A stretch of DNA of 20,110 nucleotides. Origin: JAMIFN01 sp964608575 (lineage in GTDB: Bacteria > Pseudomonadota > Gammaproteobacteria > Burkholderiales > Burkholderiaceae_C). Within the stretch, counting starts at the first letter, position 1; each line of letters starts with the position of its first letter. Both the position numbers and the translations under genes were made by a program. Shown piece after piece: positions 7,830 through 15,346 of this stretch. Below the pieces are notes generated by a model. It had not been told where the DNA came from and ran no database searches. It saw nothing but the letters and a program-made list of their open reading frames with translations. The stretch spans positions 1 through 20,110 of the forward strand of contig CAZSPW010000025.1 in the NCBI GenBank assembly GCA_964608575.1, in the 5' to 3' direction.

Positions 7830-7876
7830 GTTTTTCAGGCCTTTGAGACGGGGATTGGAACGGGGATTACGATAGA

Positions 7877-8311
7877 TTAAGCCAAGTGCTGCTGCAGCCA
7901 ACGCTGCAAATCGGCAGCGCCCATGGCACCACTGACCCGCGCCACTTCACGCCCTGCTTGAAACAAAGCCAGTGTAGGGATGCTGCGAATGTTGTAGGCG
8001 GCACCCGTGCGTGGATTGGCCTCGGTATCGAGTTTGACATGGCGCACTTGTGGCAGCGCCTGAGCCGATTGCGCAAAATGCGGTGCCATCATGCGGCAAG
8101 GACCACACCAGGGTGCCCAAAAGTCAACGAGTACGGGCAATTCGGTGCCGGCAATGTATTTGCCAAAATTGGCATCGGTCAACTCTTCAGGCTGCGCTAC
8201 CAATAAATCATGTTGGCAACGACCACAGGCCACGGCTTTATTCAAGGCCGCACGCGCTACACGGTTTTTAGCGCCGCATGCTGGGCAAACAAGGTGCAAG
8301 GTATCTGACAT
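7877..8311 (-). CDS. trxC: Thioredoxin 2 (TrxC) with N-terminal zinc ribbon
   Basis: 144 aa. The N-terminal zinc site has Cys9, Cys12, Cys29 and Cys32 (CPAC and CGRC), followed by a thioredoxin domain with the active site WCGPC at 68-72 and the cis-Pro segment IRSIPTLALF. This is the cytosolic stress-linked disulfide reductase TrxC; the zinc ribbon distinguishes it from TrxA. I take the start at MSDTLHLVCPACG, because GAAAGG lies 6 bases upstream and it matches the usual TrxC N-terminus. An ATG ten codons further upstream would add a non-conserved tail. It lies 82 bases downstream of uup on the same strand. Confidence 0.95.
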   Translation of the reverse strand: MSDTLHLVCPACGAKNRVARAALNKAVACGRCQHDLLVAQPEELTDANFGKYIAGTELPVLVDFWAPWCGPCRMMAPHFAQSAQALPQVRHVKLDTEANPRTGAAYNIRSIPTLALFQAGREVARVSGAMGAADLQRWLQQHLA

Positions 8312-8393
8312 GGCTGGCCTTTCATCAAGATGTTTAGCCATGTGCGCCCTAGTCCAATGTTTTCAAGCCCCGTGAGTTGAGGAGGGTGCTTGC

Positions 8394-10304
8394 TCAAGCG
8401 CCCAAAGCTTCCCAGCGCTCTAAATGCGCTAGCAATTCATCATCAATCACCGCTACGCGCTGGCTATATTGTGTTGCTAGCACGGGGTTTTGAACGAACA
8501 AGCTGCCATCGGCGAGTAAAGCCTGCAATTGCGCTTGTTCTTGCTCTAGCGCGGCAATCTGCGCGGGCAAAGCATCCAACTCGCGCTGCTCTTTGTAGCT
8601 GAGTTTGCGCTTTTTGGCTTCAACTGATTTTTCAGCTTGTTTTTGCGGTTTTTCCTCGTCAAATCTGCCTGGGCAGCTCTCTTTTTTAATATCTTTTGCA
8701 GAGGTATTCTGCGCTTTGGCTTGGGCCTGGGCATAGCGCGCGCGCTGCACCATCCAATCTTCCACATCGCCTTCGTATTCCGTCCAGCGCCCGGGGCTGA
8801 CATCGCCCTCCCACGCGATGATGCTGGTGGCCACGCTATCGACAAAACGCCTGTCGTGGCTGACCAAAAAGACCGTGCCGTCGTAGTCGGCCAGCAGCTC
8901 TTCCAGCAGCTCTAGCGTATCAATATCTAAATCGTTGGTCGGCTCATCCAGCACCAGCACATTGGCAGGGCGCGCAAACAAACGCGCCAGTAGCAAGCGA
9001 TTGCGTTCGCCGCCGCTGAGCGAACGCACAGGCGAATTGGCGCGTGCCGGGCTGAAGAGAAAATCGCTCAAATAGCTTTTGACATGCTTGCGCTGCTTGC
9101 CAATTTCTATCCACTCGCTGCCTGGGCTGATGAAGTCCTCGAGGCTGGCATCCAAATCGAGCTGGTCGCGCATTTGGTCAAAGTAGGCAATTTGCAAATT
9201 GCTGCCCTGGCGCACCTTGCCACTATCGGGCGCAATCTCGCCCAGAATCATCTTTAAAAGCGTGGTTTTGCCCACGCCGTTATTACCCATGAGGGCAACT
9301 TTATCGCCGCGCGCAATGATGGTGCTGAAATTTTGTACCAAGACTTTATCGCCATAGCTTTTGCTGGTCTGCGTCAACTCTGCCACCAGCTTGCCGCTTT
9401 TCTCACCTGTGTCCAATTGCAAATTCACACTGCCTTGCACACTGCGGCGCGCAGCATGGGCGCTGCGCAATTTGTGCAGGCGTTCAATCCGCGCTACAGC
9501 ACGGGTGCGGCGCGCTTCCACGCCCTTGCGTATCCAAATTTCTTCTTGCGCCAGCAATTTATCGGCCTTGGCATTGATCACCGCCTCTTGCTGCAATTGC
9601 TCGGCCTTATGGCTTTGGTAGGCCGCGAAATTGCCGGGATAACTGCGCAACTGGCCGCGGTCTAATTCCACTATGCGCGTGGCCACCGCATCCAAAAACG
9701 CACGGTCGTGACTGATGGTGATGATGCTGCCTTTGAATTCCACCAACAGCTCTTGCAGCCAGACTATGGCTTCCAAATCCAGGTGGTTGGTGGGTTCATC
9801 GAGCAATAAAACATCGGGCTTGGCCACCAGCGCCTGCGCCAATGCCACGCGTTTTTTCAAGCCGCCGGAAAGCTCGCCGACGCGGCGCGCACCGTCCAAA
9901 CCCAAACGGTGCAGGGTTTCGCTCACGCGCTGCTCCCAAACCCAGCCGTCTTGCGCCTCGATGGCGTTTTGCAGAGCCTCGAGATCGCCTTCGCCGAGAG
10001 AATATTGATCAATTTTGGCGATTAAGTCCGCCAAACCTGCCTGAACAGCTTCGAAAATCGTAGCATTCAAATCTAATATCGGCTCTTGCGCTACATACAC
10101 CACAGCACGCCCAGCTTGCACTTGCAAGCTACCGTCATCGGGCTTTTCTAAGCCTGCCAAAATTTTGAGCAGCGAGGATTTGCCTGCGCCATTGCGCCCA
10201 ATCAGGCCAACGCGCTCCCCCACTTCGAGCGAAAAATCCGCGTGATCCAGCAAAGCCACATGGCCAAAAGCCAGTTGCGCATCTAATAAAGTAAGTACAG
10301 CCAT
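8394..10304 (-). CDS. uup: ABC-F family ATPase Uup
   Basis: 636 aa. It has two ABC domains and no membrane part. Domain 1 has Walker A GRNGAGKSS (36-44), signature LSGGLKKR (145-152) and Walker B VLLLDEPTNHLD. Domain 2 has Walker A GNNGVGKTT (340-348), signature LSGGERNR (429-436) and Walker B VLVLDEPTNDLD. The charged C-terminal coiled coil (about 560-636) marks it as Uup rather than EttA or YheS. Uup is cytosolic, acts on ribosomes or branched DNA intermediates, and limits precise transposon excision. Residues about 539-548 (IKKESCPGRF) are encoded by a dispersed repeat in frame in the linker before the coiled coil. Upstream Shine-Dalgarno is weak (GGCGGG). Confidence 0.94.
   Translation of the reverse strand: MAVLTLLDAQLAFGHVALLDHADFSLEVGERVGLIGRNGAGKSSLLKILAGLEKPDDGSLQVQAGRAVVYVAQEPILDLNATIFEAVQAGLADLIAKIDQYSLGEGDLEALQNAIEAQDGWVWEQRVSETLHRLGLDGARRVGELSGGLKKRVALAQALVAKPDVLLLDEPTNHLDLEAIVWLQELLVEFKGSIITISHDRAFLDAVATRIVELDRGQLRSYPGNFAAYQSHKAEQLQQEAVINAKADKLLAQEEIWIRKGVEARRTRAVARIERLHKLRSAHAARRSVQGSVNLQLDTGEKSGKLVAELTQTSKSYGDKVLVQNFSTIIARGDKVALMGNNGVGKTTLLKMILGEIAPDSGKVRQGSNLQIAYFDQMRDQLDLDASLEDFISPGSEWIEIGKQRKHVKSYLSDFLFSPARANSPVRSLSGGERNRLLLARLFARPANVLVLDEPTNDLDIDTLELLEELLADYDGTVFLVSHDRRFVDSVATSIIAWEGDVSPGRWTEYEGDVEDWMVQRARYAQAQAKAQNTSAKDIKKESCPGRFDEEKPQKQAEKSVEAKKRKLSYKEQRELDALPAQIAALEQEQAQLQALLADGSLFVQNPVLATQYSQRVAVIDDELLAHLERWEALGA
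8658..8688 (-). repeat. Dispersed repeat, copy C, inside uup
   Basis: On the minus strand TTAAAAAAGA leads into GAGCTGCCCAGGCAG (8665-8679; one change from the consensus core) and ATTTG, the same order as the intergenic copies. The change alters the loop of the CTGC/GCAG inverted repeat but keeps the stem. It is read through in frame in uup and supplies linker residues. Confidence 0.7.
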
Positions 10305-10327
10305 AGCCCGCCATTATCGCGGGCAAA

Positions 10328-10349
10328 GAAAAACCGCCCGAAGGCGGTT
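10328..10349 (-). terminator. Intrinsic terminator after the response regulator gene
   Basis: Minus strand AACCGCC, tetraloop TTCG and GGCGGTT form a 7-bp stem followed by a T-rich tract (TTTCTTT). It lies about 140 bases past the response-regulator stop. The other strand also has a T-rich flank, so it could work in both directions. Confidence 0.8.
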
Positions 10350-10443
10350 GTTCTGTTTTTTTCTTTTTGGTCTGCTAGCCACGCCTCTACAGCGTTCGAG
10401 GGGTTGGGGGCTATTGTGCAAAGCAAGCCAGGGCGCGTCAATT

Positions 10444-10459
10444 CCCCCTGTTCAGGGGG
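10444..10459 (-). other. Strong hairpin just past the response regulator stop
   Basis: CCCCCT and AGGGGG pair around the 4-base loop GTTC, 28 bases past the stop codon at 10488. There is no T-tract, so it is probably an mRNA-stabilising 3' stem or a processing site rather than a terminator. With the terminator at 10328 it accounts for most of the gap 10305-10487. Confidence 0.5.
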
Positions 10460-10487
10460 TAGGGGCACAAAAACATCAGGCCATCGC

Positions 10488-11234
10488 TTAAATCATGCCG
10501 CGTTTGATGGCTTCGCGGGTGGCTTCGGCACGAGTGGATATTTGCAGTTTTAAATAGATTTTTTTCACATAACCCGCTACGGTCAGCGGGCTCAACTGCA
10601 TTTGCTGCGCACATTCAGTCACCGTTAGCCCCTGTGCTATCCACTGCAAGGTTTGCGCCTCGCGTGGGCTGAGTTTTTCGCCGCCCTGACCGGACTCGCT
10701 GCCAGGTGTCGAGGTGTTTGCGCTTGCTAAAGCCGCACTGGTGCTGGTGCCCGCAGCAGGAATTTGCCCCGCCCCCAGATGAAAGTGCTGCAAGATGCGC
10801 CGCGCAATGGCGGGCGAGAGCGGCGGCTCGCCACGGTCTATGCGCTTTAAGTACTCGACCAAAGCCTCTGCCGTATCGTCTTTGAGCAGATAGCCACGCG
10901 CGCCCGCAGCCAAGGCTTTAAACACATGGGCATCGTCGTCGTAAATCGTGGCTACCACCGCCACTGTTTGCGGCAAATGGCTGGCTACCCAGGGAAGTAA
11001 ATCGCCACCATCGCCATCAGGCAAGCCTAAATCCAGCAGCAAGAGCTGCAAAGAAGAAGGAGCCTTGGCTTGCGCGTACTCTTGCAGCAAAGCGCGTGCC
11101 TGTTGCAAGTGCGTACAAGTGCGAATGTGCAAATGCGGAAAGGCCTGGCTCACCACCTGCTGCAACCAAGCTGCGGTGACGGGCAAGTCCTCCACTATCA
11201 GACAATCATTTTGGGAATTTACAGCAATAGCCAT
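10488..11234 (-). CDS. NarL/LuxR-family response regulator
   Basis: 248 aa. The receiver domain (about 10-132) has acidic pocket Glu15-Asp16, phospho-acceptor Asp68 in LLLLDLGLPDGDGG, switch Thr96 and Lys118 in GYLLKDD. A low-complexity Ser/Thr/Gly/Ala linker (about 155-187) precedes a LuxR-type helix-turn-helix (188-246; LSPREAQTLQWIAQGLT and a recognition helix around SPLTVAGYVKKI). It is a cytosolic transcription regulator. The start follows the histidine kinase stop by 13 bases, so the two form a two-component pair. Target genes cannot be read from the sequence; the SCO-like gene upstream suggests a link to respiration or redox. Confidence 0.92.
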   Translation of the reverse strand: MAIAVNSQNDCLIVEDLPVTAAWLQQVVSQAFPHLHIRTCTHLQQARALLQEYAQAKAPSSLQLLLLDLGLPDGDGGDLLPWVASHLPQTVAVVATIYDDDAHVFKALAAGARGYLLKDDTAEALVEYLKRIDRGEPPLSPAIARRILQHFHLGAGQIPAAGTSTSAALASANTSTPGSESGQGGEKLSPREAQTLQWIAQGLTVTECAQQMQLSPLTVAGYVKKIYLKLQISTRAEATREAIKRGMI

Positions 11235-11247
11235 GCGGCGCTTTCTT

Positions 11248-13428
11248 TTATGCAGAGTGCTCTACCCCCAACAGCGCCTTAAACGGCAACTGCAGGCGCA
11301 CTAGGGTTCCGCTGACATATCCATACTCAGCGCCCGATAGCCATTGCACTTGGCCGCCTAGGCGCTGTAGGCGCGATTGCAAGCCCGATATGCCCATACC
11401 ACTAGCGCCCGCACGCACGCTAGCCGAGCTAGTGGCGATGCCTTGGCCATCGTCGAGCATATCCAGCACCAGAGCCTGCCCAGCTTCGTCCCAGTCATAC
11501 CGCACCACAATGCGTTGTGCTGCTGCATGTTTGAGGGCATTACTCAAAGCCTCGCGTACAACCGACACCAGAACGCGGCGTGCACGGTAATCTAAGCTGG
11601 CGTTTTGCAGCTCAACGCAAGGGCAACGCTTGAGCAAGTTTTCAGTTTGCGCCAGTGGCCAATCCAACTGCAAGCCTGCCGCTTCGCAGCGCATGGCCAC
11701 CTCTTGCCGCAATTGCGGCAGCAGCATATCCAGGCTCGTGCCGCTTTCTGCCAAGCCTTGCGCAATAGCACGCAGCTCAGCCAAAGTCTCTTGCAATAGT
11801 GCTTGCAAAGAGACATCCGCCGTATGCAAAGCGGTGAGCAAACGCGCACCAATGTCATCATGCAAATCCTGCGCCACCCGCAGGCGCTCAGTCTGCACGC
11901 CACGCTCATAAGCCTGGCGGCTGGCTTGCGCCTGCTCTAATAAATCTAGCAAGCGATCGGCAAGCTGCAACTGCTGCTGGTTAAACAAGCCGCGCCCATG
12001 TTCGGCTTGCCATAAACGCAAAGCTGATAAGCCGGCCACCGCCGGCAGCACCAGCGCCTGACCGCCATCTGACAATTGCACCTTCGCCACTGCCGCGGCG
12101 CTGCTTTCTATGCGTAATGGGCGAAACAGTTTGTGCAGCAAATCCTCCCAGCGCAGCTGACGCTGGCGCACATCAGGGGCAAAGGCTACGCCCATAGCAC
12201 GAGAAAATAGCTCACTGCGGGGAAGTTCTCCGCGGCGCAATAAGTGCTGACGCAAGGTGTCGCGCAAAGGCAAATAGACGAAGCCCACCAGCAGCAAAGC
12301 GGCTCCCAAGGCTTGTGTCCCCGACCAATCTAGCGCCCAAATAAAAGCCACATCCAACAGCAGTAACAGCACCGCACCCAACATGAAAAAGAGCAAACGA
12401 AATGCCCAATCGCCGACATCAAACAAACGATAGCGCGTCAACCCAAGTGCGATGCCGATATAGGGCAAGAGAAAGAAAACGAAGGACTGGCCCTGCGAGG
12501 CCAGCGGCTCATGCCCCAACCACAAGGGCAAAGCCTGCACCGCAATAAAGCCACCTGCGCCCAAGGCCACACTCAAGCCCAGCCAAGTCAAGGCTGCCCG
12601 CTCTAGCGGGCGTCTGCGGCAGAGCCAGCCTTGCAGTGCAATCAACACCAGCATCGCCAGCATTTGCAAACCTGTGATCGCCTGCGTCGAAAATTGAGGC
12701 AGCCAAGCAAAAGCCATGGCCACATTCAAACCCAGCTGCGCCAATAGCAATACAAGAAGCCAACGCAAAGGGCACAGCGCAAGTGGGTAGCGCAAGAAGA
12801 AGGCGATACCCGCAAAACCATAAGCGGTGGCACCAAAACGGTTCAATGCTGCCAATACTTGAAAATCCGCTTGCGGCAGCGCCAGATTGCGACTGCTATA
12901 GCAAGCTGCCGCTAGGGAAAACAATAGAACACAAAAGCCCGATAAAGCAAACAGACTCGCAGCGGCATCACGAGGACGCAAAGCCCAAACCCAACTGCCC
13001 ACCACCATACAGCCCAAGCCGACAAGGCATTGCACCCAAAAATCCAAGGGCAGCGAGGCAATCGGGCGCTCTGGCTGCACGGCCTGGGTGGTATGCACTA
13101 TTTGCCCATCGGGGCGCTGCCAGCTCAAATCGACCGTGGTATTGAGCAAAGCCTGGTGCAGACGATCCTGCTGGCGCATAAAGGCAGCAAAATCATCATT
13201 GCGTTCGATACTACCCGGGTCCTCTACCGCATCTTGATTTTGCAAGGCCAAGCCGTTGATGGCTATCAACTGCCCTGCGCTGCCATAAAACTGCCCATCC
13301 TTGGCTTGTAACTTCAGCCCCATCCAAGGCTGCGCCAACATATATAACACTGCCGCCAAGACCGCGGCCACCGCGACCCCCACCGGCAACCATAAACGCC
13401 AAGAAGGGCGAAAAGAAAAAGTACGCAT
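11248..13428 (-). CDS. Membrane sensor histidine kinase (HisKA_3/NarX-like) with large TM sensor region
   Basis: 726 aa from the ATG at 13426-13428; a GTG directly before it (13429-13431) is an equal alternative. A TM helix (about 12-33) precedes an extracytoplasmic domain of about 95 residues with PDZ-like pattern (GQLIAINGLALQNQDAV). About seven or more further TM helices follow (about 130-390), then a cytosolic region. The dimerisation helix has ERLRVAQDLHDDIGARLL with phospho-acceptor His523, followed by an HATPase_c domain with the N box REALSNALKHA and G boxes DDGQGI and GMGISGLQSRL. It is the cognate kinase of the regulator 13 bases downstream. The ligand is unknown. A tandem octamer lies just upstream. 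Confidence 0.9.
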   Translation of the reverse strand: MRTFSFRPSWRLWLPVGVAVAAVLAAVLYMLAQPWMGLKLQAKDGQFYGSAGQLIAINGLALQNQDAVEDPGSIERNDDFAAFMRQQDRLHQALLNTTVDLSWQRPDGQIVHTTQAVQPERPIASLPLDFWVQCLVGLGCMVVGSWVWALRPRDAAASLFALSGFCVLLFSLAAACYSSRNLALPQADFQVLAALNRFGATAYGFAGIAFFLRYPLALCPLRWLLVLLLAQLGLNVAMAFAWLPQFSTQAITGLQMLAMLVLIALQGWLCRRRPLERAALTWLGLSVALGAGGFIAVQALPLWLGHEPLASQGQSFVFFLLPYIGIALGLTRYRLFDVGDWAFRLLFFMLGAVLLLLLDVAFIWALDWSGTQALGAALLLVGFVYLPLRDTLRQHLLRRGELPRSELFSRAMGVAFAPDVRQRQLRWEDLLHKLFRPLRIESSAAAVAKVQLSDGGQALVLPAVAGLSALRLWQAEHGRGLFNQQQLQLADRLLDLLEQAQASRQAYERGVQTERLRVAQDLHDDIGARLLTALHTADVSLQALLQETLAELRAIAQGLAESGTSLDMLLPQLRQEVAMRCEAAGLQLDWPLAQTENLLKRCPCVELQNASLDYRARRVLVSVVREALSNALKHAAAQRIVVRYDWDEAGQALVLDMLDDGQGIATSSASVRAGASGMGISGLQSRLQRLGGQVQWLSGAEYGYVSGTLVRLQLPFKALLGVEHSA

Positions 13429-13444
13429 CACGGCTCTGACCCTA

Positions 13445-13476
13445 GGGCTATTGGGCTATTGGACTAATGGCTTATT
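13445..13476. repeat. Tandem octamer tract between SCO-like gene and histidine kinase gene
   Basis: Plus strand reads two perfect GGGCTATT units, then GGACTAAT and GGCTTATT: four 8-base units, the last two degenerate. The last unit contains the stop codon of the SCO-like gene (tta at 13472-13474). It occupies most of the short spacer before the kinase start. Confidence 0.6.
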
Positions 13477-14167
13477 CATACACCACCCCGCGACCAGCGC
13501 GGTCCCAGCTGTTGGCTGCACGCAGCAAGCGGCTGATGTCACGATAGGCTTTTTTAGGCTCCAAATCTGCAGGAAAGCGCATCATCCAATTGCCCATCGG
13601 ATCAATCAGATACAGGTGGTCTTGCAGGGCTTGCCCTGCTTGCGGTTGCAGCCAAGCTGCTATTTGCTTATGCGGCAGCCGCAGCACTTGGGCTTGCGCG
13701 ACGGCTGGCTGCAAATCTGCGGGCACAGGGCTAGCATCATCTATCAGCCAGACCCAATCGAGCCTATCTTTTTCTGCGCCCAACATTTCGCGCAACTGGC
13801 GTTGCAGATATAAATGCTCTTGGCAAATTTGTGGGCAAGCGCCAGATGACACGCTCACCAGCAGCCACTGCCCTTTGAGGTTGCGTAAATCTACCGTTTT
13901 GCCTTGCAAATCCACAGCCTGCACAGCGGGCATTTCATACTGCGGCCCCAGGGGCGCATTGATGTGGCCATAGCTATGGCCACCGCTGGGCTTGAAGACA
14001 TAAAAAGTCAAGTAAGAAGCAATCACGGGGGAAAAGCAGGCCAGCATCACCAATAGCATCATCCAACGGCCGCGTTTGGTGCGCGTCGGCAAAGTGTTCT
14101 GGGCGCTTTGTCCTGGCAAGGTTTGGATCGTCAGCCCCAGCGGTTCATCACGAGAAGAATCAGACAT
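13472..14167 (-). CDS. SCO1/SenC-like thioredoxin-fold membrane protein (cytochrome oxidase-associated)
   Basis: 231 aa. A cytosolic N-terminus of about 33 residues is followed by one TM helix (about 34-57) and a periplasmic thioredoxin-like domain. The domain carries a CxxxC motif, CPQIC at 111-115, the spacing used by SCO copper chaperones for Cu(A) assembly of cytochrome c oxidase. A SCO copper-ligand His would be expected later; His175 in LRLPHKQ is a weak candidate, so copper binding is uncertain. In Burkholderiales such a protein often sits between SURF1 and ctaA genes. Here the next genes on the strand are a histidine kinase and its regulator, and the upstream side is lost in the N gap. 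Shine-Dalgarno is weak. Its promoter would lie in the left flank of repeat copy D. Confidence 0.75.
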   Translation of the reverse strand: MSDSSRDEPLGLTIQTLPGQSAQNTLPTRTKRGRWMMLLVMLACFSPVIASYLTFYVFKPSGGHSYGHINAPLGPQYEMPAVQAVDLQGKTVDLRNLKGQWLLVSVSSGACPQICQEHLYLQRQLREMLGAEKDRLDWVWLIDDASPVPADLQPAVAQAQVLRLPHKQIAAWLQPQAGQALQDHLYLIDPMGNWMMRFPADLEPKKAYRDISRLLRAANSWDRAGRGVVYE

Positions 14168-14195
14168 AGTTCAGCAGGCTAGCGCCAAAAGAAAT

Positions 14196-14250
14196 ATAAA
14201 AATAGGAGCTGCTCNNNNNNNNNNCAGATTTGGCGGCTAAAAATGCCAAA
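14196..14250 (+). repeat. Dispersed repeat, copy D, interrupted by the assembly gap
   Basis: Plus strand TATAAAAATAG leads into GAGCTGCTC (14206-14214). Ten N follow, then CAGATTTGGCGG and CTAAAAATGCC. Joining the flanks over the gap with AGG restores the core GAGCTGCTCAGGCAG. The right arm matches copy B closely (TGGCG, CT, AAAATGCC, AAAA in the same order and spacing). Confidence 0.7.
14215..14224. other. Assembly gap of ten N
   Basis: Ten unresolved bases in the middle of a repeat copy. Ten is a typical placeholder length, so the true distance, and even the join, is not established by this sequence. Confidence 0.95.
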
Positions 14251-14282
14251 AACCTTTAAAAAAATGCAGTTCGCTCAAGGCC

Positions 14283-15236
14283 TTATTTTAGGGAGCCTAA
14301 GCGCAAGCTTTGTTGGTGCTGCGCCACCAAGGCACATAGCAACGCCGACATGGATCGGGCTTTAGGGCCGTCGGCGCGACTGGTCAACACCACAGGCACG
14401 CGTGCGCCCAGCAAAATACCTGCCCCCTCTGCCCCGCCCAAATATTCCAACTGTTTGGCCAGCATATTGCCGCTTTCCAAATCTGGCGCCAGCACGATAT
14501 CAGCATCCCCCGCCACCTGCGACACGATGCCTTTGATGCGCACCGCTTCGGGGGAAATGGCGTTATCGAAAGCCAAGGGGCCATCGAGCAACCCCCCTGT
14601 AATTTGCCCCCTATCGGCCATTTTGCATAAGGCTGCGGCATCTAAAGTGGCCTGCATTTTGGGGTTGACCGTCTCCACCGCTGCCAAGATCGCGACCTTG
14701 GGCTGGGGAGTGCCCAAAATTTGCGCGAAATCGATGGCGTTTTGGACGATGTCGGCCTTCTCCGCCAAGTCCGGGCAAATATTGATGGCCGCATCGGTAA
14801 TCAACAAAGGCTTGGGGTAACGCGGCACTTCAAAGCGAAACACATGAGACATGCGCCGCGCTGTGCGCAATTGCGGGTTTTTAACGATGGCGCCGAGCAA
14901 TTCGTCCGTATGCAAACTGCCCTTCATCAACATTTGCACCTGACCGCTGGCGGCCATTTGTGCGGCGATTTCCGCCGCATCATGGCTATGCTGGGCATCG
15001 ACTAGCTCCAAGGCGCTGATATCCACATTGGCAGCATCCGCCACCGCCTGCAATTTCGCGCGGTTGGCCACCAGCACGGGCTGAATAAAACCTGCTGCCG
15101 CGGCATCCATCGCGCCTTGCAAAGATTCTTTATCGCAGGGGTGCACTACAGCGCAGCGGATAGGCGCCGCAGTGCGGGCGCGCGCTAGCAATGCTTGTGT
15201 CCGCGTATGGGCTGCAGCAGGCAGGTCTGAATACAT
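14283..15236 (-). CDS. Phosphate acetyl/butyryltransferase (Pta/Ptb family)
   Basis: 317 aa, PTA_PTB domain over the full length. It interconverts acyl-CoA and acyl-phosphate in the cytosol, normally paired with acetate kinase. Recognisable parts are MKGSLHTDELLGAI (103-116), RRMSHVFRFEVPRYPKPLLI and ITDAAINICPDL (about 145-156), and GGAEGAGILLGARVPVVLTS near the C-terminus. It is the short stand-alone form, like Ptb or the C-terminal part of MaeB, without the DRTGG domain of long Pta. In related Burkholderiales it commonly precedes ackA and fabI; here the strand runs into the N gap 59 bases on. Shine-Dalgarno is weak, and an inverted repeat overlaps the leader. Acetyl versus butyryl preference cannot be told. 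Confidence 0.88.
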   Translation of the reverse strand: MYSDLPAAAHTRTQALLARARTAAPIRCAVVHPCDKESLQGAMDAAAAGFIQPVLVANRAKLQAVADAANVDISALELVDAQHSHDAAEIAAQMAASGQVQMLMKGSLHTDELLGAIVKNPQLRTARRMSHVFRFEVPRYPKPLLITDAAINICPDLAEKADIVQNAIDFAQILGTPQPKVAILAAVETVNPKMQATLDAAALCKMADRGQITGGLLDGPLAFDNAISPEAVRIKGIVSQVAGDADIVLAPDLESGNMLAKQLEYLGGAEGAGILLGARVPVVLTSRADGPKARSMSALLCALVAQHQQSLRLGSLK

Positions 15237-15241
15237 AGTTG

Positions 15242-15273
15242 AGCCGTCCAGATAAGAGTCAGACGGCTTTATA
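15242..15273 (-). promoter_or_regulatory. Predicted pta promoter -10 with overlapping inverted repeat
   Basis: On the minus strand TATAAA (15268-15273) is a candidate -10. Right after it come AGCCGTC (15262-15268) and its perfect complement GACGGCT (15242-15248), 7 bp each with 13 bases between. The half-sites are 20 bp apart centre to centre and span the predicted start site near 15261, ending 5 bases before the ATG. It could be an operator or, if transcription starts further upstream, a hairpin covering the ribosome-binding region. No good -35 is visible. Confidence 0.45.
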
Positions 15274-15346
15274 CCTTAGCCCAGCGCGAAAGTGCCCTGC
15301 GTTAAACTTCTATTCTTATTTTTCTCACACCTAGCGCCGCTCCACC

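Noticed and set aside
7845..7872. Short direct repeat ACGGGGATT separated by GGA between the methyltransferase and trxC stops
   Set aside because: Two copies of nine bases in a convergent spacer, without a stem, T-tract or further copies; too little to call an element.
15237..15346. Tryptophan leader peptide or attenuator before trpE
   Set aside because: No short reading frame with consecutive TGG codons and no alternative stem pair ending in a T run was seen; the only strong inverted repeat belongs to the pta side.
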